Part shown: piece by piece, positions 9,975-21,042 of the stretch
Numbering within the stretch: position 1 is the stretch's first letter
Layout of the letters: each line of letters starts with the position of its first letter
The notes under the pieces: generated by a model
Seen by the model: only the letters and a program-made list of their open reading frames with translations
Database searches by the model: none
Told to the model about the DNA's origin: nothing
Program-made: the position numbers and the translations under genes
Origin: Blattamonas nauphoetae
Lineage: Eukaryota; Preaxostyla; Oxymonadida
Assembly: GCA_033064195.1 (NCBI GenBank)
Contig: JARBJD010000697.1
Span: forward strand, 1-22,520
Direction: 5' to 3'
Length of the DNA: 22,520 nt

Positions 9975-10327
9975 TGATGGTGAACTCAACCGAGGCTCGA
10001 TCGACACCATCGCCACAATTGGAGTTCGATAAACATATGGAAAGTGTAGTGTGCCACTTATTGCTTCATTTATTCCATGCTTCATCTATTCGATTCTTCC
10101 TTTTCAATATCTTATTCAATCCTTCATCTCATGAGCTCTTCTTTTCTTCAGATTTCCTTCCTTCTTTCACCCCTTTTCATACTCTCTATGATCTTCTTTG
10201 TTTATCAGATACATTTTCTGCCTGGTTTCCGCTCTCCATCCTCGTCCTGAGACACCATACCGATGGATTCTCTCTGTGTCTCAATTCGACAATCACAAGT
10301 CTCACTTCTCCAAACAATAACGGATGA
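9975..10327 (+). CDS. Possible small hypothetical gene
   Basis: An ATG follows a pyrimidine-rich tract ending CATCAG and opens a frame of about 118 codons starting MMVNSTEARSTPSPQLEFDK. After MES the sequence is pyrimidine-rich and intron-like, with a GTGTAGTGTG donor and TTCTTCAG or TTTATCAG acceptors. Both acceptors keep the same frame, ending in TSPNNNG and a stop. No domain recognised. It may be a spurious frame in a CT-rich strand. Confidence 0.25.
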
Positions 10328-11338
10328 ATCACAACATTCCTCCTTCTAACCATGTCTGCTCTCAATTGCGTTCATTTTGTTTGTTGTTTCTCGTGTTATT
10401 TCAGATCTGTCTATTCTTTGGGATCTTACCAAACAAATGATAGTCATAGTAAAATCGACTCATTGTGCCTCACCGTCACTCTATGGAAGGTGGCTGTCGC
10501 AAACAAACTTCAAAGTTGAACAGCAAACGATCAGAGACCGAATCCTTCACCGTCACTCCTCCTCCCACAACAACACACGTGTCTGGTCGTGAAGAATCCC
10601 ACAGAACGAAACACCACATCAATTCAAGTCATTGCATGATCACTTCTCTCCAGACAGTTCATGACAGGATCCAAAGCATCCATTTGATTCACCTCCAATT
10701 CACAAACATCCCCCTTGTCCAAATCAGCATCTCTCGACAAATCAAATCCAACCTCATCATCCTAAAACAAAGGAAACACACTATTCTACTCGATATCTCA
10801 TACGAATCTTAATTCAGGTGAGATCAACTCCCAGTTCTATCAGCCTCTCTCCTGAACGAGACAAAATGTTAAACTTGTACAGGTTCGATCTTCCTTCCTT
10901 TCTTTGTGTCTCTTTGATACTTTCTCGTTCTTCTTCACCATCAAGCTCCTCCATTCCTCGAACCACCCTAGCGTCTTCTTGCGCCTTTGCCTGTCCCCGC
11001 CATCTCTCTTCACATTCGCCCGCTTCAACACCAGAACACAAAATGAAACGCATTCTGCGACTTTCACGATGTCTTCGATGAAGATTAAACCCGTGGCATA
11101 CATCATTTCCAGTGTCATTTGCTTTTGGATGCACTGGCTGTTTGTTTGACATCACCTTCACCAAAACTCGAATTTTTTTGTTTCCTGTTTCTCCATTTTG
11201 TGATAAAGGTGATCTGAAGAGGCCGTTTTGATATGTGTGGGTGTTGATCGGACCATCAAACTTTCAATTGACCTGATCGAACCTGTTTCACTATTTTTGC
11301 TTCCGATTCATCGAAAATGAGCGTAAAATGCACGATGA
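10328..11338. other. No confident gene; overlapping frames on both strands
   Basis: A plus frame (10465-10812) and a minus frame (10840-11118, beginning MTLEMMYATGLIFIEDIVKV and continuing with a charged KK/RK-rich tail) are open. Neither has a recognisable domain, and complementary frames overlap the second. The last part, 11165-11338, is AT-rich with no signal seen. Confidence 0.35.
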
Positions 11339-11481
11339 GCTGAAAACGAATCCAAAACATTGCATCGCATCACCTACATGCTTTTTGAACAGAACCCTCT
11401 CATCGCCGAATTAAGAGCCGATTCCACAGGACAATGTCAGAGGACACGGGTTTTGGAGGAGGACATGCCGACCCAAGCCAA
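11339..11481 (+). pseudogene. Left half of an open reading frame split by E2
   Basis: After a TGA at 11336 the plus frame is open up to the E2 insertion. It reads through HRITYMLFEQNPLIAELRAD and EEDMPTQA and includes the first CAAGCCAA target copy. With E2 and one target copy left out, the phase matches that of 21043-21610, so both are probably one pre-insertion gene. The protein is not recognised. The upstream part is decayed or lies in another exon. Confidence 0.5.
11474..11481. repeat. Target-site duplication of E2, left copy
   Basis: CAAGCCAA directly before the left TIR. The identical 8 bp are at 21035-21042 directly after the right TIR. Confidence 0.9.
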
Positions 11482-11500
11482 TAGGCATGGGCACCAGTCA
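11482..11500 (+). repeat. Left terminal inverted repeat of E2
   Basis: Identical over 19 bp to the left end of E1, continuing CCTGACTCA, with GGACTGACTC about 40 bp inward. Confidence 0.9.
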
Positions 11501-11541
11501 CCTGACTCAGATGTTTTGGACTGACTCATTTTATTGTGGTG

Positions 11542-11787
11542 TCAATAATCCGTACATATTCAAAATCCGTAACATGAGGGTGAGATGAGAGATTTCTGAA
11601 GTAGGAATTCAGTGAGGGTAGTCATTCCGCGCCGAAATGTCTCTGTATCGAGAAAAACACCTAAAATATGGGTGAGATCGTCATTATGGGATTGATCATT
11701 GTTCACAGCCTTAAAGAGGACAGATTAGAGTTTATTTATTTCACATTGAATTTCTCTCAAGTTCTTTTGTAAGGATTAGACGTTAAA
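11542..11787 (+). repeat. Left arm of long inverted repeat inside E2
   Basis: This matches the reverse complement of 17230-17477. The core 11589-11708 (120 bp) is identical to 17311-17430; the flanks are roughly 75 percent alike. It begins only 60 bp inside the left end of E2 and overlaps the last codons and 3' flank of gene A. It may be a subterminal part of E2 that was duplicated in inverse, or the end of a nested element. Confidence 0.85.
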
Positions 11788-14700
11788 TGACATGATTCGA
11801 AATGGTTGACGAGATTAAGAACAACCTCTTCAAACCCTTCTTCCGACGACGACTCCCACAACTCCGATTCTAACTCCGACTCACTCCGCTGCATCTCGTC
11901 CTTCTCCTCGCCCTCCTGTTCCTTCTCCCTCTTCTCCTGGATCTTCCGCAGCGGCTCGTCGTCCTCCTGTATCTCCAACATCAGTTCCTGCCGCTCCTCC
12001 TCCGACGACTCTCCAAACGACGGGTCATCTAGTTTCCCGCATACAGGTTCACCCACTTCACAACCGGAAGGCTCTCGCTCTCCTGCTTCGCGATCTCTTC
12101 GTCCACCACCATCCCCTGCATCTTCCCCACTCCCCATCCTCGCAAACGCCTCCCAGATCCGCGAGAACTCAGACTGCGACTGGATCAGAATGTGCGCCAG
12201 GTGCACAACTATCGACGGGCTCGACGACACAACCTCCAACCCTGCAGCGACCCCATTTTGTGCTCATTCGCTGGCTTGGTGAGGAGTGTGTCTTCGATGA
12301 ACTCAGGGAGTGATGTTGTTGCTGTGATCGGACTGACGTTGATTTGCATGTTCCAGATGCCAGTTCAAACTTGGCTGTGTTTCTTTCTGTTTTCGATTTC
12401 GTAATTTCCACAATCTCGAGCCACAATCCACATGGAATCAGAACCGAGCCACTCAACTCGATCGAGAACACTTTGCTCTTCTTGTCCTGATTGCTCTTCG
12501 AATCTGACAGTGAACAGTCGTTCAGCGAAATCCACGGCGACGGATGATCCTTCGACCCATCACCGCTACTCTGACTCTCAATTGAGATGTGGCCAGCGTT
12601 CGAGCAATGAATGTTGCGTCGGAAGGATGAAAACACAGAGTTGCTGGGAGTGTTGGAAATGTATGTTCATGCCAGGATCGAAAGATGTCCGCCCTTCATG
12701 TTGATTGCTCCTTGTGAGAGATGCGTGAGTTTTGCTGTGTCGATTGTTGTTGTGCAGTCGACAAGACGAACAGAACCACTCGCCCAGCTGCACATGTCTT
12801 CCGGCCCTTCTTGCCAATTCGATGTTTGGGCAGAGCCAACGATCGAGCAGCTTGACAGATGAACACTGCTCGAGTCTCCAAACACAAACACGAATGAGTC
12901 AGACACACTCTCAATCAGGACAAGGATGTCGCTGATCTGGAGCGTGGCTTCTTTGACTTCTATCATCCCTTTCCGCTCACCCATCGATGCAACAGAAGGA
13001 ATGCGGAGTGTTGGTCCAGCAAGTTGGTATTTCGACGGAACCAGGAATCGATTCGATGGGATGAAGAGTGAGTTCGATTGCATCGTCGAATTCTTCTGCA
13101 GACTTCCACGCAATGTCAATTGTCGCACAAGGAGAACTGGACTCTCCACAGAACAGTTCATCACTTCTGGGGTTCTTATAGACGTGCAGTGTCAGATTGG
13201 TTGGCCTTACTCCTGTTTTGAACCAAACCGAGTTGTCGAGAAGAACTGTGTCACGTTCCGGTTCGACATCGGTGATTGATTTCAGAGTGTAGTTTGTGTC
13301 GAACTGGAGTGTATCCTGCAATCCAATCAAAAGTGGAGGAGAGTTGACTTTGGTTTCAGCGTTGATCAGAATCGTGAAAGATGGTCCATCGACGAGAGCG
13401 ACGGAGTAGTTCCCTGAATATCCAAATCCGTTCCCAACAGTTCAATCGTCACGGCTGTGCTGAGAATGTTCGGATGGACGATCGCTTCGGTCACTTTTGG
13501 AGGACGAGGGATTTGGAGAGTGAGACCAGAAGTGACATGAATGGGTGATCCATCGCGATGAGCTGATGTGATCGAGTACGTCTCTCCGAAGACGAGGCTG
13601 TCTGCCTCGTTCGTGTCGACAGAGTGAGAGCATTCCACATTTCCTTCGCTGTTCACACTTCCAGTGATTGTTCTGGACTTGCTTGCTTCGGAGTGAGTAA
13701 GAACAACAGAATAACCTCCAGGTGACAGCACTCGACCAGTCAGTGTCACAATCAATTTGTCACGCACTGGGTTCAGTTGACATTTTCCATCCTCAATACG
13801 AGCTGGTTCTTTCATCGTAAAGAAGGTCAGACCACTTTCGAAGAAGATCGGTTTCTGAGAACTGTCTTCCATCCCAACAATCTTGTACACCGTGTCGTAC
13901 GTCATGTTCATCGACAATGGCAACGCTTTCGAGTAAAGAATCCCTTTCAGTTCTCCTATCCCCGATTCTGAGAATGAAACTGACACATTCACGTTGGCAG
14001 TGCTCGTGTTGCTTTCAAGAACAATCCAGTATGTCCCCGAAAGCTTCACTCCAGACAGAGACACCGACACTTCCCGATCTTGATTCGAATATGTCGCCGA
14101 TCCTACCGAAATCAGACGAGATGGTTCAGCTGGAACTTTGAATGTCACATCACTGTCCACAACTATGCTCAGTTCAGAAGTCCAAAATCTGTGATCACGT
14201 ACGATTTCTCAAACTCAAGTTTCAGTGTCGAGTGTACCCAACGCTAAGATGATGCGAGTGGGTGCTGCTGGTGTTGTGAAGGACACTGTTGAAGGAATTG
14301 AAACAGGGACAGTTGTGCTGGTCATTCGAGCACAGAATACGCCGTCGAGTACTTCAAAGTGGAAGAGGGTAGGCAACTGCTTCTCCCTCCCAGCCAGTTT
14401 GTGCTGAACGACACAGGAATCGAGATCTCTGTCGACTGATCCTTTTCCACAACGACGAGCAAAACTCCGAAACAGTCGCTTTGAGAGGAATTCGCTCACC
14501 ATTCAGAGTGAGCACGATCACATTCAGGTTGTCGCTCTTCAGTGTCGGTGTGTCGATCGAGAGCAGAGTTGGTCCTTGTGTTGTTGTGAATGTCTTCTGG
14601 TTCACAAGAATCACGTCATTGTCATTCGCCAGGTCAATGATTGTGTATGTCGTGTTCAATTGCATCTCATCCACCCCATCTGACAGCCACGGTGTTGTCC

Positions 14701-16800
14701 CAACTCTATCAACAAAGTTCACAGTCATCGTCACTGCGGGAGAGAATCGCTGTGAATGAGCCAGTCAGTGGAAGATGTGATCCAGTCATCGAGACTTGGA
14801 AGGTCGTGCCCGAGGGAGAGAGAGACGAAGAGATGGTGTCGACAATTGGAGCAGAAGGAACAGTCACTTCCAATCCTTCACTGAACAAGAATGAGCTCAA
14901 CCCATCCACCGAGGCAATCGACGTCACCAGATAATCAAGTCCAAACTGGAGGTGGGTGTCATCTTCAGACTGAGCTGTCGGGAAAGACACCGAACAGCTT
15001 TCAGCATTCTTGATTGTCAGACTCGATGAGAATGCTCGACCAGTGTTTGTGTTCTTCATATGGATGAACAGCTCAGGAGAGGAAAAGAACTTGACTCCAG
15101 CTAGTTCAACAATCACTTCGCTCTTTTCTCGGTTCAGCTTTGGTGAGATTGATTTGATTCGTGTTGGCTCGGCTGAGACAGTGAATGAGAAAGGGTTGAA
15201 CAAGACAGCGTCTTTCTCAGAGTTCGTCACTGACACAACTCCATACGTCTTTCCATTCTCGAGAGGCACTCCACTTCCACTCGCGGAATACACTCTCCCA
15301 ACAAGTGTCCCCGAGTTGGCCGAGAAGACAGCGGAGAGTGGTTCTTCGAGCACGACATCCGAGAGAGACCTCAACGAGTCATGTTGTGTCTTTCATGTCT
15401 GCTCCAGAAAGAGGCACTGAAACGGCATCTTCTGAGGCAGTGTCAGCGTCTCCTCTCCCATTTCAACGATTCTGCTGGTGGCCGCAGGAGTGGTGAACGT
15501 GATAATCAGGCCCCAAAATTGAGTTGTTCTTTGGTTGTTTGGTGAATCACAGCGTCAATCTGGTATTCGGTGCCGAAGGTGAGTGTGCTGCCTTCTCCGA
15601 ACAGTCGAACTGGCGTCTCTTCCGAGAGTGCTCGTCCCTTCTCATCTGTTGCACCGCTGAATGTCACATCAAACGAGAATCCTCTCATCCCAACCAGAGT
15701 CACTGTGTATGTCCCAGGAGCGATGTTCAGACCTGTCAGTTGGATCCACGCATGGTTCGTTCCATTTCCGAGTCGGCAGGTTGCTTTCAGGATCTGCGGA
15801 GTTGGCGAGGACATTGCGTGACCAGGAAGAAAGGCAGCGACGATGGAATAATCGGAGAGGTGTCTGAAGAAGTCCAGTCTCACCAATCGACACAGAACAC
15901 GATCCAATCGACGACCATGAAGGCATCGAGAACTCCAAAACGCGACCAATGTTTGGAATCCCATCTGTCACTTCCACTCGCTCTCCTTCAACATTCGACA
16001 CAACAACCAGCAATGTTCCAGACACTTCCTTGTTCAGTCTCACTTCCACATCAGCTGTCGTTCACTTCACTTCTCCAGTGAGGGCTGTGAGGGTGATTGT
16101 GGTGGGAGATTGGTTGAGGAGAAGACTGAAATCTTGTCCGGTTCGGTCTCTGAAGATTATACTTGAGGATAACTTCACCACCATTGGATGCCGAACACGA
16201 CTGAAACGAACAAGAGTCGATTGAGACATCAACATTGATCTTGTAGCAGTAGATTGCACCACCACTGTCCGTTGTAGAGCATTCTTTGAATGTGCTGAGC
16301 TTGAATGAAAAGAGAGAATGGTCGGCAGTGAGGTTAGTTTGGGTTGTGAACGGCATGTTCTCGTTTGTGGCGTCCACCAGGCACGAGACAAAGGATGAGT
16401 TCAGACTCAGAAGACGTCCTCCACCATTCAGCGAACGAATCGATGTTCCATATAGATGGCGCTTGCAGACGAGGTGGTCAGAGATTGAGTAGCCATGATC
16501 GATGAAGAACGACTGCGACGAGGGAAGGTTGGAGAGGAGAGTGGATGTGAGTGGGGAGGACGTGTTGGGCACGAGGAGAGTGAGAGGGAGAAGATCAGGC
16601 GCGACAGTGAAGTGATGGTGTCGAGAGAGGAAGCGAGACGAGAAGTCTGTGTTGAAGAAGATGCTGTCGTCAAACAGACGCACACTTGTGTCCACCAACA
16701 CTGTCTCGTGTTTGGGCGCTGCAGGAGAGACAGGAAGCAGTTTGTTAAACTGGACAGAAGTGGTGTCGATGAGAAAGGTGAGTCGCTCGGAGCGATGAGG
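11757..16800 (-). pseudogene. Gene A: large surface protein with beta-helix and Ig-like/beta-sandwich repeats, frame-broken
   Basis: Read right to left, the N-terminal part has GGGRLLSLNSSFVSCLVD and GGAIYCYKIN/SIDSCSFQSC, a right-handed beta-helix pattern. About seven or eight repeats follow, each with an LxFGTxYxI or LxxxTxYTI strand, an FTxPxxPTRI linker, and a G-containing sheet (such as SVSLSGVKLSGTYWIVLESN). Next is a second beta-helix part (SVRLVDCTTT, GAINMKGGHLSILA), then ELSGSVLIPCGLWLEI, and a Glu/Asp-rich tail ending TSNPYKRT at 11757. The plan matches secreted or membrane proteins expanded in Blattamonas. No signal peptide was found upstream of 16800 and no clear membrane helix at the end. 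The frame changes about nine times, and there is an in-frame TGA near 16065. Of the changes checked, two lie at base runs (13410-13411, 14738-14740). Confidence 0.65.
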
Positions 16801-17229
16801 GACGAAGCAAGGATTGGAGGGTTCATGGAAGATGTTGTGAAAGAGGCGCGTGAGGACGAGGATCGCGCGTTGGTGGGTGGATGCCTATCAGGATCTGTGG
16901 AGAACCTGCTCGAGCAGCTTCTTCGGGCTGACCTTCTCCGAAGTTAACAAAAGCTGAAGTAGCTCGATTTCGGTGGAAGGACGAGGCAAGACTGGGTAAG
17001 GTTGAGGTATGCGTTTCTTCCACGTTGAGAATTCTTTTGGACAAAGTTGTGTTCCAGTGCTAATAAGAAGTCATCTGCGGGTCGTGGCGATTGAAATGAT
17101 TGTGAGAAAGGTTCGAAGAGTGAGTTGATAAGGAGGTTTATCTAAATATCATATTTCTAACAGTTGAGGATGGAACTCCCTTTATCTGACGACAAGTTGA
17201 CTACATCCCAAAGACCACGAGAATTGCAT

Positions 17230-17477
17230 TAACATGTGTCAAATGTTTATAAAAGAAATTGAGAGAAATACAATGTGAAATGAATAGACTCAAATCCGTC
17301 CTCTCAATGACTGTGAACAATGATCAATCCCATAATGACGATCTCACCCATATTTTAGGTGTTTTTCTCGATACAGAGACATTTCGGCGCGGAATGACTA
17401 CCCTCACTGAATTCCTACTTCAGAAATCTCACATCTCACCCCCATGTTACGTATTTTTAAATTTTTCGGATTTTTGA
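17230..17477 (-). repeat. Right arm of long inverted repeat inside E2
   Basis: This is the inverse partner of 11542-11787, with the 120-bp identical core at 17311-17430. On the plus strand a 72-codon frame (17259-17477) spans the arm, including THILGVFLDTETFRRGMTTL. The left arm encodes the same core peptide on the minus strand but has a stop upstream of it. Whether the peptide is made is unknown. Confidence 0.85.
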
Positions 17478-17762
17478 AAGGACTATTACCCATTTTTTCT
17501 TGAAAAGATCGGAGGACAATAGAAATCATCGATTTTGTGAGGAGTACTGATTGAAATATGCTCCAGAAGGTTCATTCGGTCACAATTTCTCTTCGTGAAA
17601 AGCTATTGAGACTCCTTCAGGCAACAACACGAGTTGTGGTCTGATCACATCGGTCTTTCCCCCAAATACATCATTCTGACTGATGAGGACATTAGAAAAC
17701 AGAATGATCAATAATGAAAAGGAAGTATTGATCTGGTGCAATACAAAGGTGAAGTGAGATGG

Positions 17763-19630
17763 TCATTCTACAGTTCGGTGGTCGAAGTGGGTGACACAGA
17801 AATAGTCGTGTCTGAGAGACGAGGCTGGCGGCAGCATCAACCAATTCGAGCGTGTTGCTGCTAATATTGAGGTTTCGAGTTTACGATATGATCCAGTGAC
17901 ACGGCCGATGTTGGATCCAGCGAGATGCACTGCCGAACAAGCGACGCGGTCTCCGAACACACCTTCCGCATCAGCATCTCTCCACCCACTCCAATCTGAC
18001 GATGCGCGTTCTTCGCGTGCAACTCCCCAAACGGCACTGTTCAGGTCTCCATTTCCCACAGAATCAGCCCCAGACTGAACACCGCTGCCTTCTCCTTGTC
18101 CACTCCGCTCTTCCGACCAGTCACTTCAAGTGAGGTCCAGCGCACGTTCTCGTTCGCCTTCATCATCATGGACGACGATGTCAGTGTCGATCTCCCGTCA
18201 TCAGTCCCGGCAGACTGTGGCAGCCAAAAACGTCGTTCTGAGGCAGCTGAGCAAGCTGGTTCCCTTCGTACGACTACTGTCCAAACGAAGCTGGGTTTGA
18301 TTCTGGTTTGGCTGTGTTTGCTGTGCGAGCGGGAAGATGTTGTTTTGGCTTTAGTTTGACGGAGCTGTCATTCTGTTCTATCTGGTCTTCCTGTGCCACC
18401 TGTCCATTCTCGTTCTGAGAGGCAACGAAGATTGACTGGTACGACTTAGAATACGTTGGGACAGTGTCGGCCATCAACAGAAACACTTCATTGCCGTCGA
18501 TCAATACAATCTTGTGTGGTGACACTTGTATCAGAATTTTGTCTGTCGTGTTCTATTGTCACGTCATAGCAAATCCTTGTACAAGCTGTGGAAAAGGTAG
18601 AAGTCTGTCTCCAGAACTGTCCTCGTTGCATTCTCACCTTGGCACTTCATCACATGCACCGTCGTTCGAATCGACTCCGTTTGCGAGTTTCCTGCGAAGT
18701 GTGGGTCTGAGGATTTCAACTGATGAAGGATGGGTTGTTCACGAGGGCAGAAAGAGGAGCGAAAGGCACTGCCGAGACGGAATACCATTCTCCGAAATCC
18801 AAGTTGTGTGAGGGGTCTGTTTCCATCCAGCTTTTTGGCCGAATCCATTCATCCTCCTTGAACTCGACTGAGACTGTCAGAGGAGTTTCCAGTGTGCCAT
18901 GTGTCGGTGTCACTACGACAACTTGCAACAGCTCGGAGGGAGTGGTGAACGTTGTGTCTGTCAGAAGAATCTTCACTTCGTTTCACGAAACTGACAACTT
19001 GTCGTCGGCGTGTTCCACTCGGAATGGTGGAGATGGTGTTGTACACGAGAAGGCATCTTATTGAATCACACTTGACAGTGTTTCTACTTCCTGAATGTGA
19101 GAGTGGTCGTGTTGGGACCAGTCGCTGGCTCAGCCGAGTTGGAGACGAGACGAGTTGTGCAATGGTTGTTCCTTGTTCTCGGAAGGAATGATTCGGAGAT
19201 GAATCACGATATGTCAATGTTGCGATGTCAGAAGGAAACAAAACTGCTGCTCCTTTCTAAACTGATTCATCCAGCTTCATCACAATCCATTTAAATAAAC
19301 TCCCGCTTGTCTCATCGTCCTTTCGAATGAAATTGTGAACGATCCTTCTCCCAATATCAATAAATAACGGTTCAGCTGGAATCTAAAAGTCTTCTTGTCT
19401 CGTCCACAATCGTCTTTATTTTGCAATCTTTCTAACTGTGATCTCGTAATCAGTCCCGAACGAGAGCGTGTCGTGGGTGGATTCGGTGTTTTGGTCAGCA
19501 GAGTCGATGCTTGGATTTCTGTTGGTGCAATCGTTCCAGTCAGCGTGAAGGCATCGCCTGTTCGAACATTCGATTCCAGTTTGAACAGCGTGATGGAGAA
19601 TGACTTCCCACCAGGCAGGAGTCATTCTTA
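17763..19630 (-). pseudogene. Gene B: surface-protein repeat region joined to a kinase-like C-terminal domain, broken
   Basis: From the right, one repeat reads PGGKSFSITLFKLESNV…TLTGTIAP, followed by LSFGTDYEITVRKI, and another ILLTDTTFTTPSELLQVVVV…LDFGEWYSVSAV. A likely 66-nt intron (GTGAGAATGC to TTTTCCACAG, near 18635-18570) precedes VSPHKIVLIDGNEVFLL. A kinase C-lobe follows: ENVRWTSLEVTG, DKEKAAVFSLGLILWEMET, a TGA at 18041-18043 where the family has glycine, then TVPFGELHAKNAHRQIG and LVRQCISLDPTSAVSLD. WTSLE stands for the APE motif and D…FSLGLILWE for subdomain IX. The catalytic-loop HRD and DFG are not readable, so the domain may never have been active. It ends at a TAG at 17861-17863 or, in another frame, at 17763. 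Confidence 0.6.
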
Positions 19631-19639
19631 AAGTATGTT

Positions 19640-20469
19640 CAACTCTTCTGTTTCTTTCGTCTCACCCAAATCCCATTCCGCGCGGATAAGAGCTGACGAT
19701 GTAATCACTCCTGTTCGCAGACAACCGAGAGAAATACTTATGATGTTTTGTGGATGATATTGTGTTGAATGGATCTCTTGAGGCTTCTGTGGAGGCAGTC
19801 GATGCATATTGTTCAGTCTGCGTGGGGATTTATGCTTCGGTTCATGACAACCTGTTGAGATCTGATTTTACAAGCGATGGAGAATATTGTGATCATGAGA
19901 AGGCAGGCATATGTTGGCGGGGAGGGTTTCGTAGGGAGAAGCGGAGAGTTGGAATGTGATGAGCGTGTCAATCGATGTCGGATGCGAGTTGTCAGTGAAC
20001 GAGGGAGGCGTTCAGAGAATCAACATCAATCCTTGTGATTTATAACTTGCGACGGTATCAAGTGAAATGGTGGTGTTTGAAGGATCTCATAGGGCGGAAC
20101 GAGGATGAGAGATTGTTGGTTTCAATGAGTGGGTGATTTGATTCGAATGGTCGTTGATGCGTCAAATGTTGATTGGAGAATACTGAATGGTAGTGTGAGT
20201 GGCGATGAAACGAGGTCACGAGTCGAGATAAGCTATTCTGAGCGGTCAAGTTTGGTGATCGAAGGCTTGCCATTTCCTTTGACTGAGTGATTGAATGAAA
20301 CTGGTTTAAACATTCTAGATGATTTATATTGATGTTTTGAGGATATATTTGATGATATGTTTCATGTTGCTGTCGGCTGTCGCTGGAGACACGAAGTTCC
20401 GTTTTGAGTGTCGTGAAGAGTATCTGGCGATGTGATGAGAATTAAGAACTATTGTATCAAACCTTTCAG
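19640..20469. other. E2 interior upstream of gene B, no gene assigned
   Basis: This could hold the 5' part of gene B, because minus-strand frames (20058-20273 and around 19780-19930) are rich in Ser, His and Asn, but no repeat or beta-helix motif is readable. No transposase or RNA gene is visible. Confidence 0.4.
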
Positions 20470-21034
20470 TAAACAGAGGTGCCGTACGATGGTTTTGCCC
20501 TTATTTTCTACATGGATCTATTGTGGGGTGAGTGATTCCTGCTGGTCAAAATCAGTTTCCTTTTGTCAAATAGCGAGAAAAATGTGATAAATAACGAATT
20601 CCAACCCATGTATATTCACCCGCTGAGGTACAGTTGAAACGGAGATCGGTCGGTCCAGTCAGTCTGGTGACTATTTGCATGATTCCATGGGCGGATCAGT
20701 GACTCAAAGTGACTCTCCATAAAAGTATGGGGTGTGCCGAAGATTTGTGCACGAACACAACTGATTTATCGGAATATGAGTTTATCTCTCAAAATAGTGT
20801 GAAATGTGAAAGAAACACTAAGAAAAGCGATTGAAAGAGGATGGAGATTGTGAACGAGTTTTGAGAGGAAAAACCAGGATATTGATGTGATTATCAATAC
20901 TGCTGCGATGTTCGATTGGAATAGGTGCATTCTGGGTCTGGATTCATCATGTTTTGGACTTATGGGGGTGAGTCACTGACTCGATTTTTGGTGACTGGAC
21001 TCGGTCATTCTCGACTGTCTGTTGCCCATGCCTA
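20470..21034. repeat. Right-end block of E2 shared with E1
   Basis: Homologous to 8175-8730 in the same orientation. Differences are scattered substitutions and small indels, which suggests the two elements split well before their present insertions. It contains the clustered TGACTC/GAGTCA motifs and ends in the right TIR. Confidence 0.85.
21016..21034 (-). repeat. Right terminal inverted repeat of E2
   Basis: On the minus strand it reads TAGGCATGGGCAACAGACA, two mismatches from the left end. It is followed by CAAGCCAA at 21035-21042. Confidence 0.88.
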
Positions 21035-21042
21035 CAAGCCAA

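Larger units (their letters stand above)
11482..21034. mobile_element. E2: large hAT-like DNA transposon, 9,553 bp, carrying surface-protein genes
   Basis: It has the same 19-bp ends as E1 (left end identical, right end related) and is bounded by perfect 8-bp CAAGCCAA duplications. The left 55 bp and right ~550 bp are shared with E1; everything between differs. The interior holds surface-protein gene A (11757-16800, -), the right arm of a ~245-bp inverted repeat (17230-17477), and related gene B with a kinase-like tail (17763-19630, -). No hAT transposase is visible, so the element should depend on one encoded elsewhere. The insertion lies inside an open frame whose phase is kept across the empty site. 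The size is unusual for a non-autonomous hAT element. Alternatives with 8-bp duplications (P, Merlin) fit the TAG termini less well. Confidence 0.85.

Noticed and set aside
16495-16947. Plus-strand 150-codon charged frame
   Set aside because: It is the complement of the N-terminal part of gene A, where the minus strand carries beta-helix motifs.
11542-17477. Long inverted repeats around gene A as the ends of a Mutator-like or Polinton-type element
   Set aside because: No target duplication is visible at the outer edges, and no transposase, integrase, polymerase or capsid gene is readable between them. The only content is a surface-protein gene.
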